Source: CBFDBF01 sp050287965
GTDB lineage: Bacteria > Pseudomonadota > Gammaproteobacteria > Chromatiales > Chromatiaceae
Direction of reading: 5' to 3'
Assembly: GCA_050287965.1 (NCBI GenBank)
Contig: JBNKCX010000041.1
Span: forward strand, 62,001-126,000
Length of the DNA stretch: 64,000 nucleotides
Under the pieces are notes generated by a model. That model saw only the letters and a list, made by a program, of their open reading frames with translations. It was not told the DNA's origin and did not search any database. Shown piece after piece: positions 49,691 to 59,043 of this stretch. Position numbers and translations under genes: made by a program. The stretch's first letter is position 1; each line of letters begins with the position of its first letter.

Positions 49691-51022
49691 TTATGTGTCT
49701 TTCCCTTGTTTCCGGTCACGCTCCCGCAACTGGTGCAGTTTTTCCGCGATCTTTATCTCCAGCCCCCGGTCCACCGGATAGTAGTAGCGCCGTTCGCCCA
49801 TTTCCTCCGGGAAATAGCTCTCACCGGCCGCGTAGGCGTCCTTTTCGTCGTGGGCGTAACGGTAGTCCTTGCCGTGCCCCAGTTCCTTCATAAGCCGCGT
49901 GGGGGCGTTGCGCAGGTGCATCGGGACCTCCTGGGTGCCCGATTCCCCGGCGTCTCTCATAGCGGCGTTAAAGGCGGTATAGGAGGCGTTGCTCTTGGCG
50001 GCGCAGGCCATGTACAGCACCGCCTGGGCTATGGCCAGTTCCCCTTCCGGGGAGCCTAGCCGTTCCTGGGTCTCCCAGGCATCGAGGGCCAGCCGCAGGG
50101 CCCTGGGATCGGCGTTGCCGATGTCCTCCGATGCCATGCGCACCACCCGTCGGGCGATATAGAGAGGGTCGCACCCCCCATCCAGCATACGACACAGCCA
50201 GTAGAGAGCCGCGTCTGGTGCCGTTCCCCGCACGCTCTTATGCAGGGCGGATATCTGGTCGTAAAAAAGATCGCCCCCCTTATCAAAACGCCGAACGTTT
50301 CCGGACACCACTTCTTCCACCACGGAACGCTGTATCTGTTCCCCTTCGGTGAGATCGGCGGCGATCTCCAGGAGGTTGAGGGCGCGCCGGGCGTCCCCGT
50401 CCGCGGCTTCGGCCATCAGATCCAGAAGCTCCGGCGCCAGGGTCAGATTGCGCGCCCCCAGCCCGCGCTCGGCGTTCCTCAGGGCCTCCGCCAGAATGGG
50501 CTTCAGTTCCTCCGTACCGAGCCGTTTCAGGACATAGGTCCTGGCCCGGGAGAGAAGCGCGTTATTGAGTTCGAACGAGGGATTCTCGGTAGTGGCGCCG
50601 ATGAACACCACGGTACCGTCCTCCACGTGCGGCAGAAAGGCGTCCTGCTGGGCCTTGTTAAAGCGGTGTACCTCGTCGATAAACAGGATGGTGGGCCGGC
50701 CCTGCATCTGCTTGGCCTGTCTGGCCTGGTCGACGGCGGCCCGGATCTCCTTCACCCCGGACAGTACCGCTGAGAGACTAAGAAACTGCGCCCCGGAGTG
50801 GTGAGCGATGAGCCTGGCGAGGGTGGTCTTGCCGGTACCGGGCGGACCCCAGAAGATCATGGAATGGAGCCGGTCGGACTCGATGGCCCGGCGCAGGGGT
50901 TTGTCCTCCCCCATGATGTGCGCCTGGCCCCGGAACTCTTCCAGGGACCGGGGACGCATCCTGTCCGCCAGCGGCCGTGTGCCCCCGTTTTCACTGTCAC
51001 TGAAGAGATCCTGGCCGTGCAT
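49691..51022 (-). CDS. rarA: Replication-associated recombination protein A (AAA+ ATPase)
   Basis: 443 residues from the ATG at 51022 ('MHGQDLFSDSE'), 10 bases after the lolA stop; the frame could extend to 51088 but only inside lolA. 'LADRMRPRSLEEFRGQAHI', Walker A 'GPPGTGKTTLARLIAHH', Walker B 'ILFIDEVHRFNKAQQDAFL' and sensor 1 'GATTENPSFELNNALLSR' define the RarA/MgsA/WRNIP1 family, which acts at stalled replication forks. The order ftsK-lolA-rarA is conserved. Confidence 0.94.
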   Translation of the reverse strand: MHGQDLFSDSENGGTRPLADRMRPRSLEEFRGQAHIMGEDKPLRRAIESDRLHSMIFWGPPGTGKTTLARLIAHHSGAQFLSLSAVLSGVKEIRAAVDQARQAKQMQGRPTILFIDEVHRFNKAQQDAFLPHVEDGTVVFIGATTENPSFELNNALLSRARTYVLKRLGTEELKPILAEALRNAERGLGARNLTLAPELLDLMAEAADGDARRALNLLEIAADLTEGEQIQRSVVEEVVSGNVRRFDKGGDLFYDQISALHKSVRGTAPDAALYWLCRMLDGGCDPLYIARRVVRMASEDIGNADPRALRLALDAWETQERLGSPEGELAIAQAVLYMACAAKSNASYTAFNAAMRDAGESGTQEVPMHLRNAPTRLMKELGHGKDYRYAHDEKDAYAAGESYFPEEMGERRYYYPVDRGLEIKIAEKLHQLRERDRKQGKDT

Positions 51023-51032
51023 GGCGGTCACG

Positions 51033-51674
51033 TCAGTGCTGAAACACCTCATAGCGGTCAGGCAGGTCCAGTTTAAAGAGATCGTCACTCAATTTCGGGT
51101 TGAAGACCATGTCGTAAAACTGGAATCGGGTCACCTGCCCGAACTTGTCCGCCATCTCCAGGCGTTGCAGTTCGTTATCGCCGAAGGCCAACAGGATACG
51201 TATGAACTGACTCTCCTGGTCACGCGGGATCAGCTCCACCCAATCCAGCCCCTGACTGCTCCCGATATCGACCACTTCGAAATGCTCCTCCACGGCGTCA
51301 TCGCTACTGAGCAGGAGGGCGGGTGTACCGTTGAAGGCATTTTTCTGCGACTGGGTGCTGGCCTGTTCCAGTTCCGGATCATAGATCCATACCTGCCTGC
51401 CGTCGGCGACGATATGCTGAACATAGGGTTCCTGATAATCCCAGCGCAGACGCCCCGGCCGGTGGATATAGATTACACCCTGAGCCTGGACCGCCCGTTG
51501 CTCCTCTTCATTCAACACCGACTGAGTGAACCTGGCCTGGAGGGTCTGGTTGCTTTTTAGAAATGTCCGCATCTGCTCGGAACCGGATCCCGCCCAAGCA
51601 CCGCCGGCACAGATAAGCAGCAGTCCCACACCGACTGCTAGTTTAAGCAAAGGGGTTGGTATTCTCATAATCAC
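51033..51674 (-). CDS. lolA: Outer-membrane lipoprotein carrier LolA
   Basis: 213 residues with a signal peptide (to about residue 28, 'GGAWA'), then 'LQARFTQSVLNEEEQRAVQA', 'RPGRLRWDYQEPYVQHIVAD' and 'GQVTRFQFYDMVFNPKLSDD', all LolA features. It ferries lipoproteins across the periplasm from LolCDE to LolB. The GTG at 51674 overlaps the ftsK stop by 4 bases; an ATG at 51668 is the alternative start. Confidence 0.92.
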   Translation of the reverse strand: MIMRIPTPLLKLAVGVGLLLICAGGAWAGSGSEQMRTFLKSNQTLQARFTQSVLNEEEQRAVQAQGVIYIHRPGRLRWDYQEPYVQHIVADGRQVWIYDPELEQASTQSQKNAFNGTPALLLSSDDAVEEHFEVVDIGSSQGLDWVELIPRDQESQFIRILLAFGDNELQRLEMADKFGQVTRFQFYDMVFNPKLSDDLFKLDLPDRYEVFQH

Positions 51675-53968
51675 AACTCGGGGGGTGGCGGGGCCAGTAC
51701 CTGGCGATTACCGTTGGATTCCTGGGGGCCGACGATGCCGGTACGTTCCATCTCCTCGATCATGCGGGCTGCCCGGTTATAGCCGATTTTGAGACGACGT
51801 TGTACGCCGGAGATGGATGCGCGGCGGGTCTCGGTCACGATCCGTACCGCCTCGTCATAGAGGGGATCGGCATCCTCCAGGTCCACGCCGCTTTCCGACG
51901 GCAGCCCGGGGATCGGCTCCACCGTCCCCCGCAGGATCTCGTCCACATATTCGGGCTCGGCGGATTTCGCCAGATGGCTCACCACCCGGTGGACCTCGTT
52001 GTCGTCCACATAAGCGCCGTGGATGCGCTGTGGCAGGGCGTTACCCGGCGGAAGGTAAAGCATGTCCCCGTGTCCCAACAGCTGCTCCGCGCCCATCTGG
52101 TCCAGAATGGTCCTGGAATCCACCCGGGACGAGACCTGAAAGGCGATACGGGTCGGGATGTTGGCCTTGATCAGGCCGGTAATGACATCCACGGAAGGAC
52201 GCTGGGTGGCCAGCAGGAGATGTATTCCTGCGGCACGGGCCTTCTGGGCAAGGCGGGCGATCAACTCCTCCACCTTCTTGCCCACCACCATCATCAGGTC
52301 AGCCAGTTCGTCGATGATTACGACGATATAGGGCAGATGCGCCAGCTGTTCCATCCCTTCCAGCGGATCGACGGAATCCGGCTGATAAAGGGGATTGGGT
52401 ACTGTCTCCCCGTTCGCTTCCGCCTCCTTGATCTTTTTGTTGAAGCCGCTGATGTTCCGCACCCCCATGGCCGCCATCTGCCGATAGCGGCGTTCCATCT
52501 CCAACACGCACCAGCGCAGGGCGTTGGCAGCCTCCTTCATGTTGGTAACCACCGGTGTCAGGAGGTGGGGAATACCCTCATATACCGATAGCTCCAGCAT
52601 TTTCGGGTCCACCATGATGAGACGGACGTCTTCCGGGGTGTATTTGTACAACAGGCTCAACACCATGGCGTTGATCGCCACCGATTTACCGGATCCCGTG
52701 GTCCCGGCGATCAGCACATGGGGCATCCGCGCCAGGTTGGCTACAACGGGGTTTCCGGCGATGTCCTTGCCCAGCCCGAGAGTCAGGGGGGACTTGGAAC
52801 TCTCATAGGCCTCGGACTTCAGCACCTCGCTGAGATAAACCATTTCCCGCTGCTCATTCGGGATCTCGATGCCGATCACCGATTTCCCGGGAATCACCTC
52901 CACCACACGGACGCTGATGGTAGACAGGGCGCGTGCCAGGTCTTTCGCAAGATTGGTAATACGGCTCACCTTGGTACCGGGTGCGAGTTGCACCTCGAAC
53001 AGAGTGATCACCGGTCCCGGATGGACCGCCTCCACTTCCGCCTCGATACCGAAATCTCTAAGCTTGAGCTCAACCTGCCGGGACATGGCTTCCAGGGCCT
53101 CCTTGGTGTAGCCGTGTCCCACCGTCTGCACCGGATCGAGGAGCGCCAGCGGGGGCAGCTTTTCTCCGCCGCGACCCTGGAATAGCTGGGTCTGCTGCTC
53201 CTTCTGCGCCCGTTCGCTCGGTTTTACCTGTTTGATGACCGGTTCGATCTTGGGCGGTTTCTGCTTCTCCCGCCGTTTCTGTTCGATCCTGACCGCCTCG
53301 CTGCGCTCGCGCCGGGCCATCTTCGCGGTCTGCCGGTCCTGCCACAGATCGCGCAAATGGATCAGTCGGCGGAATAAGGCGAGGGTCATCCCACCGGTCT
53401 TGTCCATCACCGCGATCCAGGAGACCCCGGTAAAGAGGGTGAAACCGCTAAGAAACAGGGCAAGCAGCAGCAGTGTTCCACCGATATTGCTGAATATCCC
53501 CACCAAGGGCCCCATGAGGGAGCTTCCGAGGATTCCTCCGCTCCCCGTCGGGAGTGGGATGCTGAACTGTGAGATATGCATGGCCGCGAGGGTACAACCG
53601 GCTATGAGGGTCACCAGAAAGCCGGACCAGCGCAGGGCGAGTACGCTCAGGTTAAGGGAATCGTCGGGATTACGCTCTTTGAATATGAGCCAGCCGCTCC
53701 AGGCCACCATCAGCGGTAACAGATAGGCCAGAAACCCGAAGAGGTTTAGGAAAACATCCGCGATCCAGGCGCCCACCCGCCCCCCGGCGTTCAACACCTC
53801 CCGCTGTGCCCCGGTATAGGACCAACCGGGATCGTTTACCGAGAAGGTGACCAATGAGAGCAGCAGGTAGGCCCCGATCGCCAGCAGCAGCAGCATGGCG
53901 CCTTCGCGCAGGCGTCTGTTCACGTGGGACACCAGGGGTTCCTGTTGAGTTTTACTGGCTTGGCGCAA
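51671..53968 (-). CDS. ftsK: DNA translocase FtsK
   Basis: 765 residues: four N-terminal membrane helices (about 25-175), a charged linker (about 205-265), then the motor with Walker A 'AGTTGSGKSVAINAMVLSLL', Walker B 'YIVVIIDELADLMMVVG' and the KOPS-reading gamma winged helix at the C-terminus ('RRLKIGYNRAARMIEEMERT'). It pumps DNA toward dif and activates XerCD at the septum. The linker is short compared with E. coli FtsK but ordinary for other gammaproteobacteria. An AT-rich promoter region (53969-54060) lies upstream. Confidence 0.96.
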   Translation of the reverse strand: MRQASKTQQEPLVSHVNRRLREGAMLLLLAIGAYLLLSLVTFSVNDPGWSYTGAQREVLNAGGRVGAWIADVFLNLFGFLAYLLPLMVAWSGWLIFKERNPDDSLNLSVLALRWSGFLVTLIAGCTLAAMHISQFSIPLPTGSGGILGSSLMGPLVGIFSNIGGTLLLLALFLSGFTLFTGVSWIAVMDKTGGMTLALFRRLIHLRDLWQDRQTAKMARRERSEAVRIEQKRREKQKPPKIEPVIKQVKPSERAQKEQQTQLFQGRGGEKLPPLALLDPVQTVGHGYTKEALEAMSRQVELKLRDFGIEAEVEAVHPGPVITLFEVQLAPGTKVSRITNLAKDLARALSTISVRVVEVIPGKSVIGIEIPNEQREMVYLSEVLKSEAYESSKSPLTLGLGKDIAGNPVVANLARMPHVLIAGTTGSGKSVAINAMVLSLLYKYTPEDVRLIMVDPKMLELSVYEGIPHLLTPVVTNMKEAANALRWCVLEMERRYRQMAAMGVRNISGFNKKIKEAEANGETVPNPLYQPDSVDPLEGMEQLAHLPYIVVIIDELADLMMVVGKKVEELIARLAQKARAAGIHLLLATQRPSVDVITGLIKANIPTRIAFQVSSRVDSRTILDQMGAEQLLGHGDMLYLPPGNALPQRIHGAYVDDNEVHRVVSHLAKSAEPEYVDEILRGTVEPIPGLPSESGVDLEDADPLYDEAVRIVTETRRASISGVQRRLKIGYNRAARMIEEMERTGIVGPQESNGNRQVLAPPPPEL

Positions 53969-54074
53969 GATTCAGTAATTCCTAATAATAATTTAAATAT
54001 TATATAGTTATAAGTGATATTTAGTCTATTTTATTAATAAAAAATATTACCCCGGCGTCTACCGAAATATCCCC

Positions 54075-55145
54075 CTAGACGCCCTTCGCCCCGTCCCGCA
54101 ACGCCCCAAGGATTATCTCTCCATTCTTGACATTTATTCCGGAACTTAGTGCCGGATTCTTCTCCCATCCGTCACCGGCCAGTATCTTCACGTAGGGTAT
54201 CACGGCGGCGGAGAGGGCCTGGGAGGCGCTCCTGGGGACGGCTCCCGGCATGTTGGTGACACAGAAATGGGTGACCCCGGATTGCTTGAAGGTGGGGGCC
54301 TCATAGGTGGTGGGACGGGTGGTTTCGATACATCCCCCCTGATCCACCGCCACGTCGACGATCACGCTCCCCGCCTCCATGGAGGCCACCTGCGCGGCCG
54401 ATACCAGGCGCGGGGCCTTGGCTCCCGTGATCAAAACCGCTCCGATAAGCAGATCGGCTTGACGAACGGCCCTGTCGATCAGTTCCCGATAGGGGTAGAG
54501 GGCGGTGATATTCGCTCCCAGGGTGCGCAAGGCGGCGAGTTTCCGGCGGTTTTTGTCAAATACCGTCACTTCCGCCCCCAGGGCCGAGGCCACCCGGGCG
54601 GCGTTTTCACCCACGTTCCCGCCGCCCAGGATGACCACCCTGCCACGTTCCGTGCCGGGCAGACCACCCAGCAGCATGCCCTTGCCCCCCTGCGGACGGT
54701 GCAGAAGCGTGGTGCCGATCTGTACTGCCAACCGCCCGGCGATATCACTCATGGGCGCGAGGATGGGCAGGTCGTCGGCTTCCTGCACGGTTTCGAAAGC
54801 GACGGCCGTGAGGCCGATATACAACAGGCGTTGCAACAGATCCGGCATGGCCGCCAGGTGCAGAAAACAGAACAGGAGATGGTCCGCGCGCAGCATCTCC
54901 AGCTCCTCCCCGATGGGCTCCTTGACCTTGATCAACAGCTCGGCGCGACCGTAAACGGATTTTGCATCGGGCAGGATCTCCACACCCAGCGATCGGTAGT
55001 GTTGGTCGGAAAAACCGCTGGCGTCCCCGGCACCGCTTTCCAGGAACACCTCGTGGCCATCCTTAATGAGTTCGGCACAGGCTTCCGGAACCAATCCAAC
55101 CCTCCCTTCCTGGGGTTTTATCTCCTTTGGAATACCGATTAGCAT
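54075..55145 (-). CDS. ald: Alanine dehydrogenase
   Basis: 356 residues beginning 'MLIGIPKEIKPQEGRVGLVP' and containing 'LLIKVKEPIGEELEMLRAD' (substrate lysine), 'LLFCFLHLAAMPDL' (His) and the NAD motif 'VVILGGGNVGENAARVASAL'. It interconverts L-alanine with pyruvate and ammonia. It stands between ftsK and trxB, where enterics have lrp. Confidence 0.94.
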   Translation of the reverse strand: MLIGIPKEIKPQEGRVGLVPEACAELIKDGHEVFLESGAGDASGFSDQHYRSLGVEILPDAKSVYGRAELLIKVKEPIGEELEMLRADHLLFCFLHLAAMPDLLQRLLYIGLTAVAFETVQEADDLPILAPMSDIAGRLAVQIGTTLLHRPQGGKGMLLGGLPGTERGRVVILGGGNVGENAARVASALGAEVTVFDKNRRKLAALRTLGANITALYPYRELIDRAVRQADLLIGAVLITGAKAPRLVSAAQVASMEAGSVIVDVAVDQGGCIETTRPTTYEAPTFKQSGVTHFCVTNMPGAVPRSASQALSAAVIPYVKILAGDGWEKNPALSSGINVKNGEIILGALRDGAKGV

Positions 55146-55355
55146 CCCTTCTCCTTTAACTCAGTGAAATTGCCACCATATAGGCGGAAACAGTCTGAAA
55201 CCACCCGAGAGGTGCGGCCGATATACGGTCCGCGCGGTATCTCGAGATAGTTCCTAGACCATCAGAAAAACATTACGTACCATGTCCGTGATCTTCGCCC
55301 ACCGCGGAATTCGCCCGCTGAGATCCGACTACTTTCATAAACGGAGTGATTATAC

Positions 55356-56318
55356 ATGAGCGAAACAAAGCATTGCCGTCTGCTTATTCTTGGCTCCGGA
55401 CCCGCGGGTTACACAGCCGCCGTGTACGCCGCCAGGGCCAATCTGAGTCCGGTACTGATCACCGGCATGGAACAGGGGGGGCAACTCACCACCACCACCG
55501 AGGTGGATAACTGGCCGGGTGATTTCCAGGGCGTCCAGGGGCCGGAACTCATGGATCGTATGCTTAAACATGCGGAACGCTTTAACACCGAGGTGATCTT
55601 TGACCATATTCATACTGCGGAACTGACCCAGCGCCCCTTCCGCCTGACCGGGGACCAGGGAGTCTATACCTGCGATGCACTGATAATCGCCACCGGCGCC
55701 TCGGCGCAATACCTGGGCCTGGAATCGGAAGAGGCGTTCAAGGGCCGCGGCGTCTCGGCCTGTGCCACCTGCGACGGCTTCTTCTATCGGAATCAGAAGG
55801 TAGCCGTGATCGGCGGCGGTAATACGGCGGTGGAAGAAGCCCTCTATCTCTCCAACATCGCCGACGAAGTGACCATCGTCCACCGGCGCGACAAATTCCG
55901 TTCGGAAAAGATCCTGGCGGATCAACTCATCCAGAAATCCCGGGAAGGGAATGTCAAAATCGAATGGGATCATGTCCTGGACGAGGTGCTTGGTGACAAT
56001 ACCGGTGTAACCGGAATACGCATCAAGAACGTAAAGGACGGCTCCACCAAGGAAATCGAACTGCAGGGCGTTTTTATCGCCATCGGCCATAAGCCCAACA
56101 CGGAGATCTTCAACGGTCAGTTGGAGATGGAGAACGGCTATCTCAAGGTCAGAAGCGGTACCGCGGGAATGGCCATGCAGACCAGCATCGAGGGTGTCTT
56201 CGCGGCGGGAGATGTAATGGATCAGGTCTATAAACAGGCCATAACCTCGGCCGGTGCCGGCTGTATGGCGGCACTGGATGCGGAAAAATTCCTGGATTCC
56301 CTGGAGGCTGAATCTTAA
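55356..56318 (+). CDS. trxB: Thioredoxin reductase
   Basis: 320 residues with FAD motif 'ILGSGPAGYTAAVYAARA', the redox pair C136-x-x-C139 ('SACATCDGFFY'), NADPH motif 'VIGGGNTAVEEAL' and 'GVFAAGDVMDQVYKQA'. It keeps thioredoxin reduced with NADPH. CGGAG precedes the start. It is divergent from ald across 210 bases. Confidence 0.96.
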   Translation: MSETKHCRLLILGSGPAGYTAAVYAARANLSPVLITGMEQGGQLTTTTEVDNWPGDFQGVQGPELMDRMLKHAERFNTEVIFDHIHTAELTQRPFRLTGDQGVYTCDALIIATGASAQYLGLESEEAFKGRGVSACATCDGFFYRNQKVAVIGGGNTAVEEALYLSNIADEVTIVHRRDKFRSEKILADQLIQKSREGNVKIEWDHVLDEVLGDNTGVTGIRIKNVKDGSTKEIELQGVFIAIGHKPNTEIFNGQLEMENGYLKVRSGTAGMAMQTSIEGVFAAGDVMDQVYKQAITSAGAGCMAALDAEKFLDSLEAES

Positions 56319-56322
56319 GAAA

Positions 56323-56357
56323 CCTCCGGTCTCAGGAGGGGGCGGGCTTCACCCGCC
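56323..56357. terminator. Two small hairpins after trxB
   Basis: CCTCC (56323-56327) pairs with GGAGG (56335-56339), and GGCGGG (56341-56346) with CCCGCC (56352-56357). Neither is followed by a T run. They lie between convergent trxB and the PilZ gene. Confidence 0.35.
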
Positions 56358-56411
56358 ATTCGGCCGAGGTGATTTCGACGGGCACAGCCGGCCCTGCTTG
56401 CCTTATCGGAA

Positions 56412-57080
56412 TCAATCCCCCCCCAGACGCTGTTCCAGGACATGGTCGTGCAACAGGACCTTCTGGTATCGGTTGAGCATTTTGAATCGGGCCCCGGTTA
56501 TATAGCGAGGGGCCTTGCCTTCATCATCGCTTTTGCGCAGTATCTGGCTGCATATACCCGCAAACAATTCGATCCCCTCTTCCGCCTCACATACGTCCAG
56601 TTTGAACCGAAGCTGCAGGGTCTCACCTTCTTCGCCTAAGGTGGTGACGCTCTCAAGCCGTGCCCCGGTGGTACTCAGGTCCTTGATAAATACAGGTTGC
56701 CAGAACTCCTTCTCGTCCGGCCGTTTGGTGTTACGCACCAGCGCCGGGATATTGGTCTCTACCCGATCCGCTTCGCGAACGGTTATACATTCCACCTCTC
56801 CCGGAAAACTGAGGTGGAGATAGGGGTACGGTTTCACCGCCGTGTGCAACACCTTGGTTACGAATCCGTAAACCTGGCTTCCACGCAGCATACGCACGGC
56901 AAATCTCTGATCTTCCCGGATAAACTGGATTTTGCCATTTACGGTTGGTGCGGTCACCAGAACGCTTCCCCCGGGCAGATACCCGATCACCGATACCGTA
57001 TAGCGATCATCCTTGTCCGGAGAGATGAGCTGAAGTTGCACAACGTCGCCAACCTCGAGCTTTAAAACGTCTTCTGTCAT
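56412..57080 (-). CDS. YcgR-like PilZ-domain protein
   Basis: 222 residues from the ATG at 57080 (an ATG at 57092 is the alternative). An N-terminal YcgR/PilZN-like barrel (about 5-95) is followed by a PilZ domain (about 100-215). The c-di-GMP signature is intact: RxxxR in 'TVREADRVETN' and DxSxxG in 'IKDLSTTGARLES'. It is a probable c-di-GMP receptor that changes motility or surface behaviour. Unlike PilZ at 23972-24334 it has the ligand motifs. It is divergent from aat. Confidence 0.82.
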   Translation of the reverse strand: MTEDVLKLEVGDVVQLQLISPDKDDRYTVSVIGYLPGGSVLVTAPTVNGKIQFIREDQRFAVRMLRGSQVYGFVTKVLHTAVKPYPYLHLSFPGEVECITVREADRVETNIPALVRNTKRPDEKEFWQPVFIKDLSTTGARLESVTTLGEEGETLQLRFKLDVCEAEEGIELFAGICSQILRKSDDEGKAPRYITGARFKMLNRYQKVLLHDHVLEQRLGGD

Positions 57081-57217
57081 ACTTGATCTCATTCACAGCC
57101 ACGGCCGCTGTGTTTCGGCACCTGAGCAAGCGTAGTGTAGCAGACACGGAGAAGCAGGCTGAAACCTGGAATATCCCGCTACCCATACGGTACGGGTAGG
57201 AACCGACCTGAACCAAC

Positions 57218-57952
57218 ATGTTGTATTTCCTTGATCCCGGCAATCCGGATGCCCCCTTTCCCCCGGTAGAGCTGGCGCAGCGAGAGCCGAACGGGCTGTT
57301 GGCGGTAGGCGGGGATCTTTCGCCGACACGTCTGCTGAACGCATACCGCAACGGCATATTCCCCTGGTACAGCGAAGGTCAACCGATTCTCTGGTGGTCA
57401 CCCGATCCGCGACTCGTGCTGTTTCCGGATCGCCTGAAGATTTCCCGAAGCCTGCGTAAGACGTTACGCAACGGAGAGTTCGAAATATCCGTGGACGGCG
57501 ACTTCCGTGGCGTCATCCATGCCTGCGCCGCCCCGCGTTATGATGAAGGTGAGACATGGATCACGAAGGAAATGATCAGCGCCTACGAAAATCTTCATCA
57601 GGCGGGACATGCCCACTCCATCGAGATATGGTTGCATGAGGAGTTGGTCGGGGGACTCTACGGGGTCTCCACAGGGAGAGTGTTTTTTGGAGAATCCATG
57701 TTTAGCAAAGCGCGTGATGCATCGAAGGTAGCGCTGGTCTGTCTGGCCCGTTATCTGGCCTCCTGGGGTTGTCAACTGATCGATTGCCAGGTCTATTCTC
57801 AGCATCTGGTCTCTCTTGGCGCTGAAGAGATTCCACGTCACCGGTTTAGCGCGATACTGCGGGAGGCCGTTGCACGCCCCCTATCGGCTGATGCCTGGCA
57901 TGCGGCTCGTTCCAGGCCGCTTCCGGTTGCCGGGGGAGGTCGCCCGGGATGA
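57218..57952 (+). CDS. aat: Leucyl/phenylalanyl-tRNA--protein transferase
   Basis: 244 residues with 'LLAVGGDLSPTRLLNAYRNG', 'GIFPWYSEGQPILWWSPDPR' and 'VGGLYGVSTGRVFFGESMFS', all diagnostic of Aat. It adds Leu or Phe to N-terminal Lys/Arg of proteins, making them ClpS/ClpA substrates. Its stop overlaps the bpt start (ATGA). Confidence 0.95.
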   Translation: MLYFLDPGNPDAPFPPVELAQREPNGLLAVGGDLSPTRLLNAYRNGIFPWYSEGQPILWWSPDPRLVLFPDRLKISRSLRKTLRNGEFEISVDGDFRGVIHACAAPRYDEGETWITKEMISAYENLHQAGHAHSIEIWLHEELVGGLYGVSTGRVFFGESMFSKARDASKVALVCLARYLASWGCQLIDCQVYSQHLVSLGAEEIPRHRFSAILREAVARPLSADAWHAARSRPLPVAGGGRPG

Positions 57953-58722
57953 GCATGGAGCACCGTCAGGTCAGGCTGTTCCGTACCACTGCCCATCCTT
58001 GTCAGTATCTTCCAGAGAGGACGGCCCGCACGCTGGTGGTGGACCCCCAGATGGAAAAGAGCAGCGATCTCTACGATGCCCTGTTGAACCTGGGTTTCCG
58101 CCGCAGCGGTAACGACTTTTACCGTCCCTATTGCGGGGACTGCCGGTCCTGCGTTCCCATTCGCATACCTGTCGACCGTTTCCAGCCGCGGCGCAACCAA
58201 CGCAGAACATGGGAACGGCTGAGTGATGGCGCGCAGGTCTCGATCCATCCGGCGCGGTTCGATGCGGAATACTTCGATCTTTACTGTCGCTATATCGAGA
58301 CCCGCCATCCCGGAAGCGAGATGTCCTCTCCGACGCCCGATGACTTCACCCGTTTCCTTATCAGTCCCTGGGGTGACACGCTGTTCGTGGAGGTACGCCG
58401 GAACCGGAAACTGCTGGCCGTTGCGGTAACGGATCTGCTTCCCACGGGACTCTCCGCGGTCTACACCTTTTTTGAACCGGGAAGAGCCGGTGAAAGCCCG
58501 GGGGTATTCTGCATCCTGCGGCAGATCGAGGAGGCCAGGCGGCGACGTCTGGACTGGCTCTATCTCGGTTTCTGGATCCCAGGTTGCCGGAAAATGGAAT
58601 ACAAGAAGGAGTACCGCCCGCTGCAACTGCTGCACAACGGGGCCTGGCGTGAATTTCAACCGAATGAACCGATCGATTTTCCCGTGCCGGATTCTTCCTC
58701 GGGCGACCTGTCGGAACTCTAA
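57949..58722 (+). CDS. bpt: Aspartate/glutamate leucyltransferase
   Basis: 257 residues of the bacterial Bpt/Ate family: 'TLVVDPQMEKSSDLYDALL', the Cys-rich 'YRPYCGDCRSCVPIRIPV' and 'LYLGFWIPGCRKMEYKKEYR'. Bpt adds leucine to N-terminal Asp or Glu. It is translationally coupled to aat (4-base overlap). The eukaryotic-type Ate1 is its relative but arginine transfer is not expected here. Confidence 0.92.
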   Translation: MSMEHRQVRLFRTTAHPCQYLPERTARTLVVDPQMEKSSDLYDALLNLGFRRSGNDFYRPYCGDCRSCVPIRIPVDRFQPRRNQRRTWERLSDGAQVSIHPARFDAEYFDLYCRYIETRHPGSEMSSPTPDDFTRFLISPWGDTLFVEVRRNRKLLAVAVTDLLPTGLSAVYTFFEPGRAGESPGVFCILRQIEEARRRRLDWLYLGFWIPGCRKMEYKKEYRPLQLLHNGAWREFQPNEPIDFPVPDSSSGDLSEL

Positions 58723-58793
58723 TAGGTTCGTTTTAGTCCGCTTGTGGTATACTGCCGCCCGCAAATTAAGCAGTAGGTAGCAAAGGAAACCGA

Positions 58794-59012
58794 ATGGCGA
58801 AAGAAGATTTTATCGAGATGGAAGGGACCGTGGTCGAGACCCTTCCCAACACCATGTTCCGCGTTGAACTGGAAAACGGTCATGTCGTAACGGCCCATAT
58901 CTCGGGCAAGATGCGTAAGCACTATATCCGCATCCTTACGGGTGACAAGGTTACCGTCCAGCTGACCCCCTATGATCTGAGCAAAGGCCGAATCACCTAC
59001 CGCGCTCGTTGA
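58794..59012 (+). CDS. infA: Translation initiation factor IF-1
   Basis: 72 residues, S1/OB fold: 'DFIEMEGTVVETLPNTMFRV' and 'GDKVTVQLTPYDLSKGRITY'. It binds the A site of the 30S subunit during initiation. It lies 71 bases after bpt and is convergent with clpA, which matches the enteric aat-infA-clpA order. Confidence 0.96.
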   Translation: MAKEDFIEMEGTVVETLPNTMFRVELENGHVVTAHISGKMRKHYIRILTGDKVTVQLTPYDLSKGRITYRAR

Positions 59013-59043
59013 AAATCCGCCGGGAGCAGTCGCGTGATCCCGC

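Noticed and set aside
51800..52591. Long plus-strand open frames opposite ftsK
   Set aside because: They are antisense shadows of a conserved gene with His/Gln-rich composition; no start signal and no family recognised. The same applies to frames opposite ald (54267-55142), fabF (28409-29347) and serS (47810-48631).
56254..56505. Plus-strand frame beyond trxB
   Set aside because: It starts inside trxB in another frame and runs across the hairpins into the convergent PilZ gene.
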